From Bacillota bacterium (GTDB lineage Bacteria; Bacillota; Clostridia; Lachnospirales; Lachnospiraceae), in contig JAFAFU010000074.1 in assembly GCA_023423335.1 (NCBI GenBank), positions 1 to 64,000 of the forward strand: 64,000 nt of DNA. The letters are read 5' to 3'. Positions 59,527-64,000 of this stretch are shown here, in pieces. Both the position numbers and the translations under genes were made by a program. Position 1 is the stretch's first letter. Each line of letters starts with the position of its first letter. Below the pieces are notes generated by a model that ran no database searches, had not been told where the DNA came from, and saw only the letters and a program-made list of their open reading frames with translations.

Positions 59527-59690
59527 GATATGAGCATCATTAATTCCTTTTAAGGTAACAATATTCGCCTTGCAAATCATTCCCTGCTTAACCAACATGC
59601 GAAGTCCGTCCAGTTGATTACGAAGAAGCACCCTGCCGGCGGTGCCAGTTTATACTCTTCTTTATATTTTACATCTGTTGTCTTTACCAT
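59527..59690 (-). pseudogene. Decayed NifB fragment
   Basis: From about 59640 to 59527 the - strand reads AGRVLLRNQLDGLRMLVKQG followed by MICKANIVTLKGINDAHI, which matches the NifB segment ending in the GxNDxH motif and lines up with ILLQNQISGISYLASLGISV...INDSEI of the NifB-like protein at 62847. No NifB start, radical-SAM motif or C-terminal part adjoins it. A ribosome site and ATG at 59690 open a different frame of 37 codons that runs into it. A remnant of a second nifB is the simplest reading. The rest of 59405-59526 shows nothing supported. Confidence 0.65.
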
Positions 59691-59702
59691 GTTTTCCTCC
59701 CT

Positions 59703-60317
59703 TCATCTGTCTCCTGTTGTCGGATAAACCTTCACCTTCATGCAATCTTTATATTTTTCAATTGAAAGCATGATCTTCAGTTCAGTCAATTCCTTTTCTA
59801 ACCACTTCGGAACATGGTCACAGATAATTTCAAGACTCTTGTATTCCTGCTTTTTAAGAAACGGCAGTAAGATCTGTTTTGAATTATATGAGGTGTTGCC
59901 TTTCATTACTTCCCGCAAATCGGTATGAAAGATACCGGCCTGCTGCTCATAAATTGCATTATGCTCCAGCGGCACTTCCTGACCTGTTCTCCGGTGCTGC
60001 CAGCATTCTTTGATATCCTCTAAAAATTGCTCCGGCTTTCCTGCAATCTCAAGCATCGATACCTGTCTCTCCTCAAAAGCAATGTAATGGATACCTCTGA
60101 TCCGGTTCACAACCAGAAGCTTGCAGTCCTTCAGCCAGTCACAAATATCCTTTATTTTCTCACGGAGCATATCCGCATTTATAACATTCTGTAAATCGTG
60201 TTCCATGCGTTCCTTTTCTACCCATATATCATTTACTTTTGAATAAATACAAAGACTCCCATTTTTTTCAAAACCTGATGTCTTACCTTCAGCATCAACC
60301 AGCACTGCTATTTCCAT
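59703..60317 (-). CDS. anfO: AnfO-family nitrogenase accessory protein
   Basis: A 204-residue protein resembling AnfO, the accessory protein found with iron-only nitrogenase: MEIAVLVDAEGKTSGFEKNGSLCIYSK at the start, LREKIKDICDWLKDCKLLVVNRIRGIHY in the middle and LEICDHVPKWLEKEL near the end. The function of AnfO is poorly known. No anfG or vnfG gene accompanies it here, so its presence beside a NifD-like gene of another type is notable. ATG 60317 follows GGAG. The leader has a set of hairpins and a short overlapping ORF. Confidence 0.7.
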   Translation of the reverse strand: MEIAVLVDAEGKTSGFEKNGSLCIYSKVNDIWVEKERMEHDLQNVINADMLREKIKDICDWLKDCKLLVVNRIRGIHYIAFEERQVSMLEIAGKPEQFLEDIKECWQHRRTGQEVPLEHNAIYEQQAGIFHTDLREVMKGNTSYNSKQILLPFLKKQEYKSLEIICDHVPKWLEKELTELKIMLSIEKYKDCMKVKVYPTTGDR

Positions 60318-60366
60318 AGTAATCTCCATTCTTACAAAAATCTGTGAATTTGGGCATAAGCATCAT
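60295..60366 (-). CDS. Candidate 23-residue upstream ORF of the AnfO gene
   Basis: MMLMPKFTDFCKNGDYYGNS, then SAG and stop. AAGGAG lies 3-6 nt before the ATG pair, a better ribosome site than that of the AnfO gene itself. It overlaps the AnfO start in another frame, so it could regulate it by translational coupling. Confidence 0.4.
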   Translation of the reverse strand: MMLMPKFTDFCKNGDYYGNSSAG

Positions 60367-60374
60367 ATTCTCCT

Positions 60375-60499
60375 TGTGAAAATTGCCTTTAATTTTCACA
60401 CTAACATACATACTGATTCCAATACCCGGAAGAACAAGAAGTACGCACCTCTGCGCAGACTTCGCGGTTCTTCCCGTGTGAAGATGCTTTTTCTTCACA
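60375..60499 (-). repeat. Structured leader upstream of AnfO gene, related to repeat copies at 33.5 and 34.2 kb
   Basis: Three hairpins: TGTGAAG-N9-CTTCACA (60477-60499), GGAAGAAC.../...GTTCTTCC with inner pairing (60427-60475) and GTGAAAATT / AATTTTCAC (60376-60399). The first two copy the order and core bases (GTGAAG, GAAGAA) of the repeats upstream of the sulfur-carrier and tusA-like genes. Confidence 0.55.
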
Positions 60500-60560
60500 A
60501 TATCCTCCGAAAAAGAGTTTTCTGAACATCAAATTTATGTATTATGCCTGCCCTCCCATA

Positions 60561-61517
60561 TTACATGCAGGCTGCTCCACAACCGGAGCAGTCACTGCCG
60601 GGACTACATTTTTTTTCCTGATAACTTCCGTCATACAGGAAAAGGAATTTACAGGCAGCTATATCAAATGACATACTCGCAGCCCCATTATCAAGGATGA
60701 CCAGATTACCCTCAAACTTAATTTTTACCGGAAGTTTTACCATTTCATTTGTCATAATATCCAGTCTTAACTGTTGGTATATTATTGTTCTTTCTCCGGT
60801 TATTTTATTATTCACTGCAATATCACTGTTTGTAGCAAGGCTGCGCAGGCTGCCATCCAAGTAAAAATTAACTGAATTATTATCTGCATCCATACCCAAT
60901 GCATTTTGATCAAATGCAACAATATTTCCAATCGCCGTATGGATCACAACCGCTCTGGCGGGTTCAAAGGATTCCAAATTCCCATTTTCATACATTCGCA
61001 AACCAATACGAACCGGGTAAGAGCCTAGCGGAGTATTTATCTCAATATTTTCCCGCGGCCACAGAATTATACTTTTCAGCTTTCCGCTCGGATAAAATCT
61101 AAGACCTATGGTTTTTACCCGAAATTCAGTAAATTGTAAATCATAATCAAGTTCCTCCAGTCGTTGCTCTTCATCTTCTATCGACCATCCAAAACCAAGC
61201 TGGCCATTGAGAGGAAACAAGCTGTCAATGGCTCCATCCTCATAAAAGGTGATAAGTTCTGCTGATATCCTGCCAATCGAGGTTATAATTTCTGATTGTT
61301 CTTCCAGTGATACGCTCTTTACATTACCACTTTCGTAAAAGGATAATGACTTGTTATCCTTTTTTCTTTCGTCAGCTCCTTTGTATCTGGGAACCAATGT
61401 ATTTTGCCCTACACAGATTTCATTATATACTTCCAGCTTACACTCCTTCATTTCGCCTGAAGGATAAGTAGTGCAGCTGGTAATCCCCTTTAAATTATAT
61501 TTCGTTTCAGCAATCAT
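60561..61517 (-). CDS. Unidentified repeat protein with cysteine-rich C-terminus
   Basis: A 318-residue protein of short repeats of the type SxxFYxxGxxxS (SLSFYESGNVKSVSL, LITFYEDGAIDSLFPL, GLRFYPSGKLKSIIL, GLRMYENGNLESFEP, SVNFYLDGSLRSLA), about one each 35-50 residues, similar to MORN or YwqK-type beta repeats. It ends in CSPGSDCSGCGAACM, five cysteines in 15 residues, which could bind a metal or Fe-S cluster. AAGGAGG lies 8 nt before ATG 61517. It sits between AnfO and NifB-like genes, so a link to cofactor assembly is possible. No function is assigned. Confidence 0.6.
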   Translation of the reverse strand: MIAETKYNLKGITSCTTYPSGEMKECKLEVYNEICVGQNTLVPRYKGADERKKDNKSLSFYESGNVKSVSLEEQSEIITSIGRISAELITFYEDGAIDSLFPLNGQLGFGWSIEDEEQRLEELDYDLQFTEFRVKTIGLRFYPSGKLKSIILWPRENIEINTPLGSYPVRIGLRMYENGNLESFEPARAVVIHTAIGNIVAFDQNALGMDADNNSVNFYLDGSLRSLATNSDIAVNNKITGERTIIYQQLRLDIMTNEMVKLPVKIKFEGNLVILDNGAASMSFDIAACKFLFLYDGSYQEKKCSPGSDCSGCGAACM

Positions 61518-61560
61518 TGAGCCCGCCTCCTTCATCCTTGATCTTTCCTATACTAGCTGT

Positions 61561-62085
61561 TCACGATTTAAATAATGCATCCGGCTCTGCCGCATTTTCC
61601 TTCGCTGTAATTAATTCAGGTTCAATTTTATATACGGCAACCGCCTTATTATCATGAGAGGAACGATAATGCTCCGCAAGAGCTGCGGTCATCCTGCTTT
61701 TATAAAACCCAGGCAGATATTTATCCACAATCGCTTGCAGTACTTGTGCACTTTCCTTATAATCCTCTACTTTTCTGGCATATCCAAAGATCATAACACT
61801 CATATAGGCAGTATCTGCATGACAGGGCACCAGATCCTTAACCGTCCCGATTTCTTCAAATACGGTAAAGCTGACCTGTGGTTCTTTAAGCAAAAGTTTT
61901 GTTTTTTTACCTGACCCCATCCCATGAAAATAGATTGCTCCATGATACCATATGTAATTGACCGGTACTGTATATGGATATTTTTGACTATGCATTCCAA
62001 TCACACCAATTCTGGTTTTTTCAAGAAATGCATCTATTTTCTCTTTATCAGAACAGTTTCTTTGTGTATAACGTACTTGTTCCAT
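61561..62085 (-). CDS. Pyridoxamine-phosphate-oxidase-like flavin protein (NimA-like)
   Basis: A 174-residue split-barrel FMN-binding protein: FLEKTRIGVIGMHSQKYPYTVPVNYIWYHGAIYFHGMGSGKKTKLLL resembles the NimA/PNPOx-like group, which includes small oxidoreductases and flavin or haem binders. The start overlaps the stop of the amidotransferase gene (TAATG). Its substrate is unknown. The gene lies within the NifB-to-D-like stretch but shows no direct nitrogenase link. Confidence 0.78.
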   Translation of the reverse strand: MEQVRYTQRNCSDKEKIDAFLEKTRIGVIGMHSQKYPYTVPVNYIWYHGAIYFHGMGSGKKTKLLLKEPQVSFTVFEEIGTVKDLVPCHADTAYMSVMIFGYARKVEDYKESAQVLQAIVDKYLPGFYKSRMTAALAEHYRSSHDNKAVAVYKIEPELITAKENAAEPDALFKS

Positions 62086-62798
62086 TACATTTCACCCTCC
62101 TCATACATAAATGCCAGTTTTGTAAGAAATGCCTTCATCCACTTGTTATCCTGTTCGATATAATCCTGATGCGCCATTATTTCTTCAGCAGGCTGGACAA
62201 ATCGGTCCGGCTGCAGCTCATCACCGCAATTCGTGATAAGATCTTCAATAATTGTCCTTGTATTTTCCAGGTGAAATTGAAAACCATAAACTCTTTTTCG
62301 ATAAAGGTAGGCTTGATTCTTACATGTTTCATTGGTTGCTATTGGAACTGCTTCCTTCGGAAGGTCAACAAAGGTATCTCCATGCCATTCAAAGACAACC
62401 GGTGAAGGCGGCAGGAAAGAAAACTGGGCGTAATCCGATATTCTTTCACATAACGTAACAGGAAACCAGCCTATTTCTTTGTATTGGTTCTTAACCACTC
62501 TTCCTCCAATGACGTCAGCAATCAATTGTGCTCCCAGGCAAAGTCCGATTACCACCTTTTCCTGCTCAATTGCAGCCTTTATAAATTTTTTCTCCGCCGA
62601 TAACCATGGATAGCGTTCTTCTTCATAGATGTTCATGGGTCCGCCCATCACAATCAACCAATCAAACTCCTCCTGTCCGGGCAGATTCTCATCCTTATAA
62701 AGATGAGTAGAGGAAACGGGGTACTGATTTTCCTTCGCCCAGGTAAGTATACTTCCCGGATTTTCAAAAGCTATATGCTGCAAATAATGGATTCGCAT
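62085..62798 (-). CDS. Class I glutamine amidotransferase-like protein
   Basis: A 237-residue stand-alone GATase1 domain: WLIVMGGPMNIYEEERYPWL, nucleophile in VIGLCLGAQLIADVIGG, and the His of GFQFHLENT. It resembles the GuaA-like amidotransferases annotated as type 1 glutamine amidotransferase, whose partner is often unknown. ATG 62798 follows AGGGA; a longer frame to 62819 lacks a better site. The gene overlaps the flavin-protein gene. Confidence 0.82.
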   Translation of the reverse strand: MRIHYLQHIAFENPGSILTWAKENQYPVSSTHLYKDENLPGQEEFDWLIVMGGPMNIYEEERYPWLSAEKKFIKAAIEQEKVVIGLCLGAQLIADVIGGRVVKNQYKEIGWFPVTLCERISDYAQFSFLPPSPVVFEWHGDTFVDLPKEAVPIATNETCKNQAYLYRKRVYGFQFHLENTRTIIEDLITNCGDELQPDRFVQPAEEIMAHQDYIEQDNKWMKAFLTKLAFMYEEGEM

Positions 62799-62846
62799 GT
62801 AAATCCCTGCCTTTCTCATCTTATAAATTTAATGCTGCCGTCTCAA

Positions 62847-64000
62847 TCAGCAATCTATGGGTGAATTCGTATAAAGCCTGAATACAGCTTCTTTTAATCC
62901 TTCTTCAATCAGATTATAGGTGGTATAAATATCAATATCTTTCTCCTGTAAGGCATTTGACGGGCATGCACCGATTCTCATGCATATTACGCAATTGCAA
63001 TCTTCGATTGCTTTTATCAGCTTATAAATTCTTCCCGCCGCCTTCTCGTCCTGGCTTCCCTTGCAATATTGTTCGGTTGGTCTGGTCTCGACAAAAGTTA
63101 CGACGTCATCCTTATAATCATAGATATAGAATTTCGTTGCCTGCCCAAAATGCTGATCAATCAATTTTCCATTCTTAGAACATACTGCAAATCGATAGCT
63201 GACCGAAACCGATGTCATTTCATCTCTTTTTAAGCAATCAGCACAATCCTTAAACTCTACAGAGATTTTGCTGCTTAGTGTTTCCACGGTTGCCGGATTA
63301 CAAGGCTTACAATAATAGGATTGTGGGAGAATAGCTTCGCATTCCCGCCTGAGATCGCTCATCCCATCACTGCTGTAAGCCTCCAACCCGTTGGAATCAC
63401 CTTCTCCGCCTGACACCCTCCGGAGGATATTTGTCATCCTGCAGCCGCATTCCTTGGCCAGATGAACCATTTCTTCAATCTCAGAATCATTAATTTCTTT
63501 CATCACTTCTATATTCATTCTTACTGAAATTCCCAGGGATGCAAGGTAACTGATACCGGAAATCTGATTCTGAAGAAGAATATTAGCACCTTCAACCCCA
63601 TAATACTTATGCCCCAGATAGGTTATGTGGCTGTAGATCCCGGCTCCTTTTTCAGGTCTGATCGTATTAACTGTAACCGTGATATAATTCACACCCAGGG
63701 AAATTAGATGGCTGGCATATACGGGAAGCATCAAACCATTGGTGGATAGACAAAGTATCGTCTCAGGAGATGTCTGCCGAACGAGCCTGACGGTTTCCTT
63801 TACCGCTTCAAAATCAGCCAATGGCTCACCCGGTCCCGCAATTGCCGCAACCGTAAGGTTAGGAATGCTTTTCTTCGCTTCCAGAAACCGTTCCATCGCC
63901 TCGTAAGGAGTAAGTATCGTGTATACAGGATCCGGACACCAATCCCCTGGACAGTAACTTTGTTGTAACCCATTATTAAAGTTGACGTTATATTCCGACG
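62847..64000 (-). CDS. nifB: NifB-like radical SAM protein with NifX-like C-terminal domain (5'-partial)
   Basis: The frame stays open to the window edge, giving at least 383 residues without the true start. It matches NifB through AIAGPGEPLADF, LCLSTNGLMLP, VNYITVTVNTI, GVEGANILLQNQISG, a CxxC (YYCKPCNPA) after the barrel, and a NifX-like C-terminal domain (KLIDQHFGQATKFYIYD). NifB makes the Fe8S9C precursor for nitrogenase-type cofactors. In the last visible 30 N-terminal residues, NVNFNNGLQQSYCPGDWC lines up with NIQCNYCNRKYDC of NifB without two of the radical SAM cysteines; an insertion, with the motif lying further upstream, is the alternative. Confidence 0.8.
   Translation of the reverse strand, partial: SEYNVNFNNGLQQSYCPGDWCPDPVYTILTPYEAMERFLEAKKSIPNLTVAAIAGPGEPLADFEAVKETVRLVRQTSPETILCLSTNGLMLPVYASHLISLGVNYITVTVNTIRPEKGAGIYSHITYLGHKYYGVEGANILLQNQISGISYLASLGISVRMNIEVMKEINDSEIEEMVHLAKECGCRMTNILRRVSGGEGDSNGLEAYSSDGMSDLRRECEAILPQSYYCKPCNPATVETLSSKISVEFKDCADCLKRDEMTSVSVSYRFAVCSKNGKLIDQHFGQATKFYIYDYKDDVVTFVETRPTEQYCKGSQDEKAAGRIYKLIKAIEDCNCVICMRIGACPSNALQEKDIDIYTTYNLIEEGLKEAVFRLYTNSPIDC

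Noticed and set aside
1..64000. CRISPR arrays, insertion sequences with transposases, phage or conjugation genes
   Set aside because: No regularly spaced repeats and no recognisable transposase, integrase, capsid, relaxase or Cas protein were seen.

Overview
The window looks like the chromosome of an anaerobic Clostridia member, probably Lachnospiraceae-like. The grounds are Gram-positive Shine-Dalgarno sites (AGGAGG), lipoprotein rather than periplasmic solute-binding proteins, CsoR and Rrf2 regulators, YesMN-type two-component genes, an EAL-CBS-GGDEF protein and an HPr-like protein. No rRNA, CRISPR array, transposase or phage gene was seen. The organism assignment is inference from gene style.

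Region 1 (1-10,075, nearly all + strand) is a metal and stress-defence module: a broken VOC gene, csoR plus a CPx-type P-ATPase, a two-component system with a membrane-free kinase, a LolD/FtsX-type ABC pair, then a second csoR, a second CPx-ATPase and a tiny membrane protein. Palindromic GC-tract operators of CsoR type lie on the promoters. From 10,086 on, almost everything is on the - strand.

Region 2 (10,086-20,728) holds housekeeping and signalling genes: a second OmpR-type two-component pair, GmhB-like phosphatase, a secreted Ig/Fn3 protein, a dCache chemoreceptor, an EAL-CBS-GGDEF protein, the phosphate-binding lipoprotein PstS, an HPr-like protein without the phospho-histidine and a 45-residue acidic protein.

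Region 3 (21,000-36,574) is a sulfur-assimilation island. cysK diverges from an Rrf2 (CymR-like) regulator, and a stand-alone metY follows. A long co-directional run then reads metY, small siroheme sulfite reductase with ferredoxin domain, TusA-like, thioredoxin-like, a ThiS/MoaD-like sulfur carrier with a C-terminal extension after Gly-Gly, E1-like adenylyltransferase, JAMM protease, hemA, sirC, hemC, cobA-hemD fusion, hemB, hemL and tRNA-Cys. This is the set expected for protein-thiocarboxylate-dependent homocysteine synthesis (the HcyS/HcyF/HcyD route known from Wolinella) together with the whole path that makes siroheme for the sulfite reductase.

Region 4 (36,604-48,834) is a sugar or polyol island: YesN/YesM sensor pair with a sugar-binding lipoprotein, a polyol dehydrogenase, and a ribose/xylose-type ABC importer. 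Its two promoters share a duplicated upstream block of about 85 bp. A YdcZ-family protein and an OFA-type MFS transporter follow.

Region 5 (48,899-64,000) is the most striking part. It carries nitrogenase-like genes in one direction (D-like, K-like, NifX-like, a third metY, a sulfonate/nitrate-type ABC importer, and an H-like reductase), and upstream of them an AnfO-family gene, a decayed nifB fragment, several unfamiliar genes and a NifB-like gene cut by the window edge. The metallocluster cysteines are kept, but residues equivalent to alpha-Gln191 and alpha-His195 of molybdenum nitrogenase are replaced by Trp and Phe. No NifE/N/V/Q or Anf/VnfG is present. With metY and a sulfonate-like importer in the same operon, the best reading is a methylthio-alkane reductase-type C-S bond cleaving system that feeds methanethiol to methionine, not N2 fixation.

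Regions 3 and 5 therefore look like two complementary routes to homocysteine or methionine: from sulfite or sulfide, and from organic sulfur. Two families of structured intergenic repeats, several short cysteine-containing upstream ORFs and shared palindromes decorate these sulfur operons.
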